Shown here one piece after another: positions 8,817 through 16,111 of a stretch of 23,012 bases of DNA. The stretch comes from UBA9676 sp036522155 (GTDB taxonomy: Bacteria > Actinomycetota > Actinomycetes > Streptosporangiales > Streptosporangiaceae). The translations under genes were made by a program, and so were the position numbers. Position 1 is the stretch's first letter. Each line of letters begins with the position of its first letter. The stretch covers positions 1 through 23,012 of the forward strand of contig DATDGI010000066.1 in assembly GCA_036522155.1 (NCBI GenBank). The letters are read 5' to 3'. The notes below the pieces were generated by a model. That model had not been told where the DNA came from, ran no database searches, and was given only the letters and a program-made list of their open reading frames with translations.

Positions 8817-9764
8817 ATGCTCGGGATCAAGCGCATCACCGGCGCAGCAGACCCGGCACCCGAGGGTGAGCCGGGATCGTGGGTAAGCGATGCGGCCCGG
8901 GAGAAGTTCCTGGCGGCCTACGAGCGGGCCTTCGCGCTGTGGCCGCAGCCCTGTGAGGAGTTCGATATCGAGACGGCGACCGCGACCACGCGCATGCACG
9001 CCTACCGGCCGCACCCCGGCGGGGATCCGGTCGTGCTGCTCACCGGTGCCGGGGGCAACGCAGCGGCCTGGTTCCCGCACGTGGCGGCGCTCGCCGGGGA
9101 CGGCCCGGTCTATGGGATCGACATGCCCGGCGACGCGAACCCCAGCGTCGCGCGCGCCCTGATGACGCCTCCGGCGTCCTGCGCCGCCTGGCTGGATGAG
9201 CTCCTGGGCAAGCTCAGCGACCGCCGGGCGCACCTGGTGGGCTTCTCCTACGGCGGCTGGGTGGCCATGAACCAGGCGATCCGCGCGCCCGGCCGGGTCG
9301 CGTCCATCACTCTGCTCGACCCCGCCGGGCTCACCAAGCTCGACGCCCGCTTCTGGTGGTGGCTCTCCATCAGCGGCCTGGCCACCCTCACCCCGATGCC
9401 GCTGCGCCGCCGCCTCGCCCGGTGGCTGGACAGCCCGGGCATCCTGCTGCCGGAGCTGATGACGCTCATGTGGGCAGGCATCCGCGGCTACCGGATGGAG
9501 CCGAAGTTCCCCGGCGTCCTCACCGACGACGAGCTCCGCGCGATCGACGTGCCGGTTCTGCTGGTCGCCGGCACGCGCAGCGCCCTGCTCACCCCGGCGG
9601 AGGCCCGCGCCCGGGGAAGCCTCATGCCGTCCGCGGAAGTCGCCATCGTCCCCGGCAGCCACGGCGGCTTCAACCGGATCGATGAACTGAACGACCGGAT
9701 CGCCGCCTTCATCAAAGGCCAGGCCACGGACAAGCAGGCCGCGCAACCGCCAAGTCAGGTCTGA
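8817..9764 (+). CDS. Alpha/beta hydrolase
   Basis: This is a probable cytoplasmic esterase or related alpha/beta-fold hydrolase (315 residues). The ATG at 8817 follows GGGAGGAGG by 9 nt. The oxyanion-side pattern LLTGAGGNAAAW is at 74-85 and the nucleophile elbow GFSYGG at 142-147 makes Ser144 the nucleophile. The general-base region is PGSHGGFN, with His282. The usual acid after strand 7 is not visible: the expected place reads VAGTRSALLTP (250-260) without Asp or Glu. Asp168 in LLDPAG, after strand 6, could serve instead. The cap region near 178-230 is Trp/Leu-rich. It is divergent from a TetR gene, suggesting induction by its substrate or a related compound. The substrate cannot be named. 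Confidence 0.9.
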   Translation: MLGIKRITGAADPAPEGEPGSWVSDAAREKFLAAYERAFALWPQPCEEFDIETATATTRMHAYRPHPGGDPVVLLTGAGGNAAAWFPHVAALAGDGPVYGIDMPGDANPSVARALMTPPASCAAWLDELLGKLSDRRAHLVGFSYGGWVAMNQAIRAPGRVASITLLDPAGLTKLDARFWWWLSISGLATLTPMPLRRRLARWLDSPGILLPELMTLMWAGIRGYRMEPKFPGVLTDDELRAIDVPVLLVAGTRSALLTPAEARARGSLMPSAEVAIVPGSHGGFNRIDELNDRIAAFIKGQATDKQAAQPPSQV

Positions 9765-9765
9765 C
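9748..9765 (-). repeat. Right arm of the 18-bp inverted repeat flanking the TetR/hydrolase pair
   Basis: This is the reverse complement of 8081-8098 with one mismatch (17 of 18). It contains the hydrolase stop codon at 9762-9764. GTCAGGTCTGAC within it is itself a short inverted repeat (GTCAG/CTGAC, 2-nt loop). Confidence 0.6.
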
Positions 9766-9766
9766 C

Positions 9767-9781
9767 CGCGGCCTAGCCGCG
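9767..9781. terminator. Short hairpin between convergent genes
   Basis: CGCGGC, loop CTA, GCCGCG give a perfect 6-bp stem in the 8-nt gap between the hydrolase and the convergent Lgt-like gene. The loop is the TAG stop of the latter. It could act as a two-way, U-less terminator. Confidence 0.4.
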
Positions 9782-11059
9782 CACCAGCAGGGCCACGCTC
9801 ACGATCAGCGCGACAGCGGCGATCACGGCGGTCACCTTGCGGCCGTGCCGCCACGTCCGCGGCTCCCGCCGCATGCCGAGAATGAACTGCCGGGCCAGGG
9901 TGTAGGCCGCCAGCCCGGCGGCGGCCGCCGGGCCCGACCCCGGCAGCCCGGCGATCAGCACGTAGGCGAGCAGGCCCAGGCCGATGAGCAGCGCCGTCAG
10001 GGCCTCGACCAGCTGCGCGGGCGCGCGGCGGCATCCCAGCACGCGGTCCGACGCCCAGATTCCCCAGCGTGACGTGGTCGGCCGGCCGGTGCAGCAGCCC
10101 GCCCAGAAGCAGGCGGGCCGGCCGATGCCCATGCCGACCAGCAGCGCCGGCCCAGCCACGGCCAGGCAGACCCCGGCCGGGATGCCCACCCCGATGACCG
10201 CCGCCGCGGCCACGACGGCGACGGCCCCGGCCACGAACCCCTGGATGCACCAGCCGTCCCGCTTCCGGCCCCGGTGCACCGCGATGTACCAGGCTTTCCC
10301 GCCGGCCACCCCGGCCGCCACCGCGGCCAGGGAGAACAGCAACGGGCGGAGCACCGGATAGTGGCCGGTGATCAGCAGCAGCGCCTCCAGGCCCAGCCCG
10401 GCCAGCACGCTGAGCGGGACCAGCACCGGGTAGACGAACCGGCTGATCCCCGGCACCTTCGTGCGCAGCAGGTGGGTGGTGTGGACGTCGGTGCCGGTTT
10501 CGGCGGAGATCGTCACCTGCCGGGGCGGTGGCACCCGCATGGCCGCGGCGCCCTTGCCGCCCGGCGCCGGGTAGGGCCGGAGCAGGCTCTGGCCCGGGCG
10601 GGCCACCGGCCGCGCCGTCACCCGCCACTCGCCCGGGTTGATGTCGCGGACCTCGGCGCTGACCGCCACCGGCCCGCTGCCGGGGAGGATCCCTTCGACG
10701 GTTTCTTCCTTTGTGAACGTGTCGCCCGGCCGGGACTTGCCGGTCACGTCCAGCCGGCGGCCGGAGAAACTGACCGTGGCGGTGACCGGGCCGCCGCTTT
10801 CCCCGGGGTCCACCCAGCAGGTCACGGTCAGCAGCTCGGCCAGGGCCTTGGCCGCCCACCGGGGCACGTCGTCCGGTGTCTGGGCGGGCGGTACCGACTC
10901 CCGGCTCCCGGCCGGTGCCGGGCCGGCGGCCCCGCTGCCGGCGGATGCGGCCGCCTTGGCCCCCTTCAGACCGGCCGGCGCGTCCTTGGCACCGGCCGCC
11001 CGGGCGGGAGCGGTCCTGGCCGCGGGACGCTTGGCCTTCGAGGTCCTCGACCGTGCCAT
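9773..11059 (-). CDS. Lgt-like (prolipoprotein diacylglyceryl transferase superfamily) membrane protein with an extra N-terminal domain
   Basis: This gene encodes 428 residues. The ATG at 11059 follows a GGAAGGGG stretch by 4 nt. Residues 1-60 are a Lys/Ala/Pro-rich disordered tail. Residues 70-195 look like a beta-rich domain (VTCWVDPGESGGPVTATVSF, EVRDINPGEWRVTAR). Residues 205-428 form about seven membrane segments. The motif GRPACFWAGCCTGRPT (313-328) aligns with the Lgt signature GRIGNFINGELWG: Arg314 matches the essential Arg, but the Asn becomes Cys317 and the catalytic Glu becomes Cys322. APAQLVEA (346-353) matches the later YP.QLYEA motif. It is therefore a paralogue, not the housekeeping Lgt, and its reaction is unknown. 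The polyamine-type deacetylase gene lies 161 nt upstream on the same strand. Confidence 0.8.
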   Translation of the reverse strand: MARSRTSKAKRPAARTAPARAAGAKDAPAGLKGAKAAASAGSGAAGPAPAGSRESVPPAQTPDDVPRWAAKALAELLTVTCWVDPGESGGPVTATVSFSGRRLDVTGKSRPGDTFTKEETVEGILPGSGPVAVSAEVRDINPGEWRVTARPVARPGQSLLRPYPAPGGKGAAAMRVPPPRQVTISAETGTDVHTTHLLRTKVPGISRFVYPVLVPLSVLAGLGLEALLLITGHYPVLRPLLFSLAAVAAGVAGGKAWYIAVHRGRKRDGWCIQGFVAGAVAVVAAAAVIGVGIPAGVCLAVAGPALLVGMGIGRPACFWAGCCTGRPTTSRWGIWASDRVLGCRRAPAQLVEALTALLIGLGLLAYVLIAGLPGSGPAAAAGLAAYTLARQFILGMRREPRTWRHGRKVTAVIAAVALIVSVALLVRG

Positions 11060-11080
11060 GGTTCCCCTTCCCGGCTGGCC

Positions 11081-11096
11081 CTTCCGGATGCGGAAG
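11081..11096. other. Small hairpin in the leader of the Lgt-like gene
   Basis: CTTCCG, loop GATG, CGGAAG is a perfect 6-bp stem 22 nt upstream of the Lgt-like start. A role in its translation or in ending upstream transcription is only a guess. The rest of 11060-11220 shows no clear promoter. Confidence 0.3.
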
Positions 11097-11220
11097 CCGC
11101 CACTGCCAGATTGCCACCTCGACCGCCCGGATGGCACCACATAGTCACCACCAGGACCGGCCCCAAGCTGGACAATTCCTGGCCCGCAACTGACGTCCCG
11201 GTGAACACCGCGGACGAGCG

Positions 11221-12291
11221 TCAGCCGGGCGCCGCGGCCGCGCCGGAGAGGGCGGCTACCGCCAGGGCGCCGAGGGAGGCCAGGTCGTAGCCGCCTTCCT
11301 GGATGACGACGGTGGGCCCGAGGCTGGCCACGGTGCGGCCGGCCGCCCGGTAGCCGGCCTCGCTGACCCGTAGCGGGCTCTCCGGGTCGGCCGCTGCCGC
11401 GTCCAGCCCCAGCGACACCACCACCGCGTCCGGCCCGGCGGCCCGCGCCTCCTGGCACAGCACGTCCAGCGCCGCGAGCCAGTCGCCGTCCCCGGCTCCC
11501 GGCGGCAGCGGCACGTTGCGGTTGTACCCCTCCCCCGGGCCGGAGCCGCGCTCGTCGGCGTAGCCGGCGTAGTGCGGGAACCAGCCCGCGCCGGGATCGA
11601 TGTGCAGCGAGCCGTACCAGACGTCGGCCCGGCGGTAGAAGATCAGCTGGGTCCCGTTGCCGTGGTGTGCGTCGATGTCGATGATGGCCACCCGCCGGGC
11701 CCCGGCGGTGAGCAGTGCCTGGGCCGCGATGGCGGCGTTGTTCAGGTAGCAGGAGCCGCCATACGCGGCCGGGGTGGCATGGTGGCCAGGCGGCCGGCAC
11801 AGCGCGTAGGCGAGCCGCTGGCCGGAGCCGACCAGATCGGCGGCGGTCAGTGCGGCATCGGCGGCCCCGCGGATGGCTTCCCAGCTGCCCGGGCCGATCA
11901 GGGTCATGGTGTCGTAGCAGTACTGCCCGGCCCGGCCGTGCACGGCGGGCGGGGTGCGCACCGGCAGCCCGGCCAGCATGCCCGGGGTCGGGAACACATA
12001 CGGGACGACCCGGTCGCGGCCGTGCTCGGCCGGCAGACCGGCCTGCTCCCACTGCGGCCAGACCCCGGCCAGGTGGCTGAGCAGCGCCGGGTCGTGGACC
12101 GCGCGCAGGATCTCGTCGCCGTGCGGGCGGGCGGGCACCACCGGGGCCCCGGCCGCGGCCAGCGCGTCGCGCAGCACCACGGCCCGGGCCGGGACTTCGG
12201 TGCCGGGATCCCGGACGCCCAGCCAGACCTCACCGTCCGGCTCGTGCAACAGGCAGTCCTCACTCCACACCACAGGAACCGGCAGGCTCAC
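11221..12291 (-). CDS. Acetylpolyamine amidohydrolase / class II histone deacetylase family enzyme
   Basis: This is a zinc-dependent amidohydrolase (356 residues) that removes acetyl groups, most likely from acetylpolyamines or similar small amides, in the cytoplasm. The GTG at 12291 follows GGAGGG by 5 nt. Motifs are CRPPGHHA with the paired catalytic His170/171, IDIDAHHGNGTQ with zinc ligands Asp207 and His209, SLGLDA with the third ligand Asp297, and EGGYD with the transition-state Tyr335. The segments GQYCYDTMTLIGPGSWEAI and SLHIDPGAGWFPHYAGYADE match bacterial acetylpolyamine amidohydrolases (Mycoplana AphA type) better than AcuC-type deacetylases. After Asp297 the usual polar residues are replaced by AAAA, which may alter the substrate rim. 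Polyamine specificity is inferred. Confidence 0.9.
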   Translation of the reverse strand: MSLPVPVVWSEDCLLHEPDGEVWLGVRDPGTEVPARAVVLRDALAAAGAPVVPARPHGDEILRAVHDPALLSHLAGVWPQWEQAGLPAEHGRDRVVPYVFPTPGMLAGLPVRTPPAVHGRAGQYCYDTMTLIGPGSWEAIRGAADAALTAADLVGSGQRLAYALCRPPGHHATPAAYGGSCYLNNAAIAAQALLTAGARRVAIIDIDAHHGNGTQLIFYRRADVWYGSLHIDPGAGWFPHYAGYADERGSGPGEGYNRNVPLPPGAGDGDWLAALDVLCQEARAAGPDAVVVSLGLDAAAADPESPLRVSEAGYRAAGRTVASLGPTVVIQEGGYDLASLGALAVAALSGAAAAPG

Positions 12292-12385
12292 TGGCTCCCT
12301 CCGCGGGCTGGCCGTCGGGCACGTCTGCGCTCCTCATGATCACAGATGCGGTCGCGATCACGCGAGATGCCACCTGGCCGGGGAA

Positions 12386-12414
12386 CCCAGGCGGCCCGGA
12401 TCGGGCCGCCTGGG
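12386..12414. other. Perfect 12-bp GC stem-loop in a divergent intergenic region
   Basis: CCCAGGCGGCCC, loop GGATC, GGGCCGCCTGGG; one further A-T pair extends the stem to 13 bp. It lies 94 nt upstream of the deacetylase start (minus) and 69 nt upstream of the small membrane gene (plus). It is strong enough for a terminator or attenuator in either direction, although no gene ends here. Confidence 0.55.
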
Positions 12415-12448
12415 TATCCGTGCTCAGGCCAGCCGGGTATCCGTACTC
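12412..12448 (+). repeat. 14-bp direct repeat beside the stem-loop
   Basis: GGGTATCCGTGCTC (12412-12425) and GGGTATCCGTACTC (12435-12448) agree at 13 of 14 positions and start 23 bp apart. The first overlaps the right foot of the preceding hairpin. TACTCT (12444-12449) could be a -10 for the plus-strand gene, but no -35 is clear. Confidence 0.5.
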
Positions 12449-12483
12449 TTAACCGCGGCCCGCCGCCGCCCGATGCTGGAACG

Positions 12484-12819
12484 GTGAAACGCAATCCCGC
12501 ACCCCGCCCGCGCCCGGCGCCGCGCCCGTGGGCCATCTGGCTGCCGTCCGCGCTCGCCATCGCCGGCGCGGGCCTGTTCACGGGGACGGACCTGATCGGC
12601 TTGATCATGGGCAGCTGGGACACCCCGGCGCCCGGCCTGGGCTGGCTCAGGGCCGGCGCGGCCGGGCAGGGCGTGCTGGCTGTGGCCGCCGTGGCGGCGG
12701 TCATCACCGGCGCGTCGTCGCCTCGCTGGCGCCGCTCCGCCGTGATCGCGGCCTGGGTGATCTTCGCGGCGGAGGGCGGCTGGTTCGTGGTTACCACCGG
12801 CCTCACTCGCGGCTCCTGA
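12484..12819 (+). CDS. Small three-helix membrane protein, unknown function
   Basis: This gene encodes 111 residues from GTG 12484. The N-terminus is Pro/Arg-rich (positively charged, cytoplasmic side). Hydrophobic segments lie at about 17-41, 59-77 and 85-105, the last preceded by PRWRRS. No family motif is recognised. The start is chosen because the hydrophilic lead is short and the reading frame upstream crosses the hairpin and repeats; only a weak GGAA lies before it. The frame is open with actinomycete-like third-position GC, and the opposite strand has no better candidate. A P1-type peptidase follows 66 nt downstream, without clear evidence of co-transcription. Confidence 0.6.
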   Translation: MKRNPAPRPRPAPRPWAIWLPSALAIAGAGLFTGTDLIGLIMGSWDTPAPGLGWLRAGAAGQGVLAVAAVAAVITGASSPRWRRSAVIAAWVIFAAEGGWFVVTTGLTRGS

Positions 12820-12873
12820 GCCAGCGGGCCCGGCGCGGGCAGGCTGACCCAGCACCGGAGCGGCCCGGGGCAC

Positions 12874-12879
12874 TAACAT
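12874..12879 (+). promoter_or_regulatory. Candidate -10 element for leaderless transcription of the P1-type peptidase
   Basis: TAACAT fits the actinobacterial TAnnnT -10 pattern. Its last base is 7 nt from the ATG at 12886, the spacing expected when transcription begins at the start codon. No ribosome site is visible before that ATG. A -35 was not found. Confidence 0.4.
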
Positions 12880-12885
12880 CGCCGC

Positions 12886-13968
12886 ATGCCGCGCGTCACC
12901 GATCTGGGCATCACGATTGGCTTGCTGTCATCCGGCCCGACCGGCTCGGTGCTCGACGTTCCCGGCGCCGGTCTAGGTCACGCCACCATCTGGCGGGATG
13001 AGCCGGACCCGCCGGCCGGGCGCGGGATCGCCCGGACCGGGGTCACCATCATCGACCCCGGCGGTGACCTGTTCGCCGCACCGGTCCCGGCGGGCAGCGC
13101 CGTGCTCAACGGCGCGGGCGAGTGCACCGGGCTGGTCGCCATCGGCGAGTGGGGGCTGGCCGAGACCCCGGTCTTCCTCACCTCCACCATGCAGGTCGGC
13201 AGGGTCTACGACGCGGCGTGTGAACTGCTCATCGAGGAGCAGCCGGCCATCGGCACCGAGGATGTGATCATCCCGATCGTCGCCGAATGCGACGACAGCT
13301 TCCTGAGCGACACCCGCCGGATGCAGGTCGAGCGGGCCGATGTCCGCCGGGCGCTGCAGGCCGCCCGGGACTCGGTGGGCGGCCGCGCCGCTGCCGAGGG
13401 TGCGGTCGGGGCCGGAACCGGGATGAGCTGCCTTGGCTACAAGGGCGGCATCGGCACCGCGTCCCGGGTGGTGCCCGGCGAGCACACGGTGGGGGTCGTG
13501 GTGCTGACCAACTTCGGCGACCGTGGCCGCCTAACCGTGGCCGGGGTGCCGGCCGGCCTGCTGCTGCCCGACCCGGCCGCCGGGGATCAGTTCCCGGGGC
13601 CGGCTGGCTCGTGCATCGTCGTCGTGCTCACCGACGCGCCGCTGGACGCGGCCGGCTGCGCCCGGCTGGCCCGCCGCGCCGGGCTGGGCCTGGCCCGCAC
13701 CGGCAGCACCGCGCACCACGCCAGCGGCGAGATCTTCCTGGCGCTGGCCACCGGGTTGCGCGCGCCACGCGACCGCGAGCCAGCCGGGATTCCGGTCACC
13801 GGCCGCGGGCTGGACGACTATTTCGCCGCCGTGGTGGAGGCCACGGAGGAGGCGGTGCTCAATTCGCTGCTGCAGTCGGTGACGGTCACCGGCCGCGACG
13901 GCAACACCTCCTGGCAGCTGCCCGCCACGGAACTGCGCGAGCTCCTGGCCGACCACGGCCGCCCGTAG
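12886..13968 (+). CDS. P1 family (DmpA/S58) N-terminal nucleophile peptidase
   Basis: This is a predicted self-processing aminopeptidase or beta-peptidyl aminopeptidase (360 residues). Family motifs are VPGAGLGHATIW near the N-terminus, LNGAGECTGL (74-83), GTGMSCLGYKGGIGTASR (177-194), and the processing site PAG-SCIVVVLTDAPL. Cleavage before Ser242 would free it as the N-terminal nucleophile of the small chain, as in Ochrobactrum DmpA. Length is normal for the family (about 350-375). The ATG at 12886 has no ribosome site but a TAACAT -10-like element just upstream. The TAG stop sits in the loop of a small CCCG/CGGG hairpin (13961-13973). Natural substrates of this family are usually unknown. 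The protein lacks an export signal. Confidence 0.92.
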   Translation: MPRVTDLGITIGLLSSGPTGSVLDVPGAGLGHATIWRDEPDPPAGRGIARTGVTIIDPGGDLFAAPVPAGSAVLNGAGECTGLVAIGEWGLAETPVFLTSTMQVGRVYDAACELLIEEQPAIGTEDVIIPIVAECDDSFLSDTRRMQVERADVRRALQAARDSVGGRAAAEGAVGAGTGMSCLGYKGGIGTASRVVPGEHTVGVVVLTNFGDRGRLTVAGVPAGLLLPDPAAGDQFPGPAGSCIVVVLTDAPLDAAGCARLARRAGLGLARTGSTAHHASGEIFLALATGLRAPRDREPAGIPVTGRGLDDYFAAVVEATEEAVLNSLLQSVTVTGRDGNTSWQLPATELRELLADHGRP

Positions 13969-14048
13969 CGGGCCGCGGAATCCATGGCGCGCGTGGGTTA
14001 TTTCCCGGGTGCACGGATCCGCGAACCTGCCCGCTGCGTCGAAGAGGC

Positions 14049-14816
14049 ATGAGACCGAGGCGTTCAGGCCGGTTCTTCCGGTTGCTGCTGGCGGGGGTGA
14101 CGGCCGGGCCGGTGCTCGGCCTGGCCGCGGGCTGCGGCCAGGCCGCGGGTGCTCCTGGCCCGGGCGGTGGCCAGGTGGCCTACTCGGTCCGGTACGACGG
14201 CCCGGCCCTCGTCAGCGCGGACGGCAGGACCATCACCGTGGGCGGGTTCTCGGCGCCGTGTTTCGGCACGGTGCGGCCGGTGGCGGTGGAAACGGCGCAG
14301 CGGGTGGAGGTGTGGCTGCGCTATGTCGCCTCGCGCCGGCACGGGGTCTGCAACAAGGACCTGGCCATAATCCTGGCCCGGGAAGTACGGCTCCCGGCAC
14401 CGGTCGGGCACCGGGAGCTGGTCAGCGGCGCGAGCGGCCATCCCCTGCCGGTGTTCGGCGCTCAGAACGCGCTGCGCCCCGCCGTCCCGCCCGGGTACAA
14501 GCTGCAGTACGTGTCTCCGGTGGTGTCCGGCTTCGCCCCCGGCTCACCGGCGCAGGCCGGATGCACCCAGTTCTACCTGTCATCCACCGCGGTGCTCACG
14601 ATCGTGCAGGCCCAGCGCCGCCTGGTGCTGCCGCTGGCCAGCGGCCAGCGCGCCGTCGCGATCGAGGTGCGCGGGCACCGGGGCCAGGCGACCGTCAACG
14701 CGATCACCTGGCGCGAGCACGGCCGGTACGTTCTCATCACCGTCAGCCCCAACGGCCCGCCCCGGCCGGTGATGTCTACCCGCCAGCTCATCGCCCTGGC
14801 TGACAGCGCCGACTGA
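14049..14816 (+). CDS. Secreted lipoprotein, unknown function
   Basis: This gene encodes 255 residues. The N-terminus MRPRRSGRFFRLLLAG followed by a hydrophobic stretch and LAAGC is a lipoprotein signal with Cys29 as the lipid site. The mature part contains four further cysteines (SAPCFG, HGVCNK and QAGCTQF among them), which could form disulphides outside the cell. It ends in a segment (AVAIEVRGHRGQATVNAITWREHGRYVLITV) resembling a C-terminal beta domain. No named family is recognised. GAAGAGG lies too close to ATG 14049 (1 nt gap) to be an ideal ribosome site, so the start rests on the signal peptide. It is 80 nt downstream of the peptidase gene and may share its transcript. Confidence 0.75.
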   Translation: MRPRRSGRFFRLLLAGVTAGPVLGLAAGCGQAAGAPGPGGGQVAYSVRYDGPALVSADGRTITVGGFSAPCFGTVRPVAVETAQRVEVWLRYVASRRHGVCNKDLAIILAREVRLPAPVGHRELVSGASGHPLPVFGAQNALRPAVPPGYKLQYVSPVVSGFAPGSPAQAGCTQFYLSSTAVLTIVQAQRRLVLPLASGQRAVAIEVRGHRGQATVNAITWREHGRYVLITVSPNGPPRPVMSTRQLIALADSAD

Positions 14817-14895
14817 CCGCGCTGTCACCGATCGCGGCCGGAGGGCGCAGACTAGTCAGGGGGTGGCCGGTCCGGTGCTGCGGGAGGAGCTGGCC

Positions 14896-15267
14896 ATGGG
14901 ACTGACCTGGCGGGATCTCGTCTCTTCTGCCGCCGCCCTGGCGATGGTCTTCGCGTGGCTGGCGTACCGCTTCGGATCGCGGCTGCCGCTGCTGTCCAGC
15001 ACGAGGGGAACCAGCGTGCTGGAACTGGTGCTGGGCTGCATCTGCGCCGTGGCCGCGGCCTTCGACCTGCATACCAGGCCGCAACCGCGGCATGGCGCGA
15101 TCTTCCGCCGGATCACCACGGTGCTCGGCGCGATCGCGCTGGTGGCCGGGCTGACCGGGCTGATCGCCAACAGCGGGGAGGCGCTGGAGGTGGTCGTGGT
15201 CGCGACGACCTTCCTGTGGCTAACCGCCACCATCTGGCACGCGCTCACCATCGGCTCCCAGTTCTGA
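14896..15267 (+). CDS. Small four-helix membrane protein, unknown function
   Basis: This gene encodes 123 residues from ATG 14896, with GGGAGGAG 6 nt upstream; the in-frame GTG at 14863 would place this ribosome site inside the gene and is rejected. Hydrophobic segments lie at about 8-26, 40-57, 73-91 and 97-118. Loops are short, with TRPQPRHGAIFRR basic and presumably cytoplasmic, and the end reads FLWLTATIWHALTIGSQF. No known family motif was identified. The preceding lipoprotein gene ends 79 nt upstream. Confidence 0.75.
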   Translation: MGLTWRDLVSSAAALAMVFAWLAYRFGSRLPLLSSTRGTSVLELVLGCICAVAAAFDLHTRPQPRHGAIFRRITTVLGAIALVAGLTGLIANSGEALEVVVVATTFLWLTATIWHALTIGSQF

Positions 15268-15346
15268 CCCGGCCCGGCCGGGCGCTGGTGGCTGGCCGGA
15301 CCATAAACGCCTGGCGTGGGCGCGCGTGGTCTGCTTTGGTGTCGGC

Positions 15347-16111
15347 ATGGCTGGGTTCGATGATCCGGCGTTCTACGGCGACCGCTGGGCGGGCGTCTAT
15401 GACGAGCACCATGCCGGCCACGACCCGGCACCCGCGGTCGAGTTCCTGGCCGCCCTGGCCGGCCAGGGCCGGGTGCTTGAGCTGGCCATCGGGACCGGCC
15501 GGGTCGCGCTGCCGCTGGCGGCCCGTGGGGTCGCCGTGGAGGGAATCGACGCGTCGGCGGCGATGGTGGCGCGGATGCGGGCCAAGCCCGGCGGCGGCTC
15601 GATCCCGGTCACCATGGGCGACATGGCCGAGGTCGCGGTCAGTGGGCCGTTCCAGCTCGTCTACCTGGTGTTCAACACCCTCTTCGGCCTGCTCAGCCAG
15701 GCCCGGCAGGCGGACTGCTTCCGCAACGTGGCGCGCGTGCTCGGCCCGGGCGGGATGTTCGTCATCGAATGCTTCGTCCCGGACGTGACCCGGTTCGACC
15801 GGGATCAGCGGGTCCAGGCGGGCGCGGTGACGGAAGACTCGGTCACCTTCGAGATCTCGCGTCACGACCCGGCGGAGCAGCGCGTCACCACCCAGATCGT
15901 CACGCTGGACGGGCAGGGAACGCACCTGCGGCCGGTGGCAATCCGCTACAGCTGGCCGGGCGAGCTTGACCTGATGGCCGAGCAGGCCGGCCTGCGGCGG
16001 CACGCACGTTACGGCGGCTGGGACCGGCAGCCCTTCGGCCCGGCCAGCGGCGGGCACGTCACCGTCTATCAGCGGGCGGCCAGTCAGGGAACCCAGTCGA
16101 TCAGGCCGTAG
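15347..16111 (+). CDS. Class I SAM-dependent methyltransferase
   Basis: This is a predicted soluble methyltransferase of 254 residues. Motif I is VLELAIGTGRVALPLAARG (43-61), the SAM-binding glycine loop. The acidic end of strand 2 is GIDAS with Asp68. A motif resembling post-I/II follows (QLVYLVFNTLFGLL), then LGPGGMFVIECFVP. The N-terminal FYGDRWAGVYDEHH pattern is common in small-molecule methyltransferases of actinomycetes. ATG 15347 is preferred over GTG 15326 because homologous proteins begin close to the FDDP...Y pattern; neither has a clear ribosome site. The final 28 nt overlap a convergent lipoprotein gene. The acceptor substrate is unknown. Confidence 0.88.
   Translation: MAGFDDPAFYGDRWAGVYDEHHAGHDPAPAVEFLAALAGQGRVLELAIGTGRVALPLAARGVAVEGIDASAAMVARMRAKPGGGSIPVTMGDMAEVAVSGPFQLVYLVFNTLFGLLSQARQADCFRNVARVLGPGGMFVIECFVPDVTRFDRDQRVQAGAVTEDSVTFEISRHDPAEQRVTTQIVTLDGQGTHLRPVAIRYSWPGELDLMAEQAGLRRHARYGGWDRQPFGPASGGHVTVYQRAASQGTQSIRP

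Noticed and set aside
12430..12470. Sequence GTACTCTTAACC resembling the anticodon loop of tRNA-Lys (CUU)
   Set aside because: No acceptor, D or T arm pairing can be built around it on either strand.
12288..12806. Minus-strand frame opposite the small three-helix membrane gene
   Set aside because: It would cross the stem-loop and repeats, has no ribosome site or membrane/domain pattern, and the plus-strand frame gives three clean helices.
14863..14895. Upstream GTG start for the four-helix membrane protein at 14896
   Set aside because: It would put the strong GGGAGGAG ribosome site inside the coding region and add a non-helical extension.
15268..15282. CCCGG/CCGGG hairpin after the small membrane gene as terminator
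   Set aside because: Only a 5-bp stem in a low-complexity CCGG stretch, expected often by chance at this GC content.
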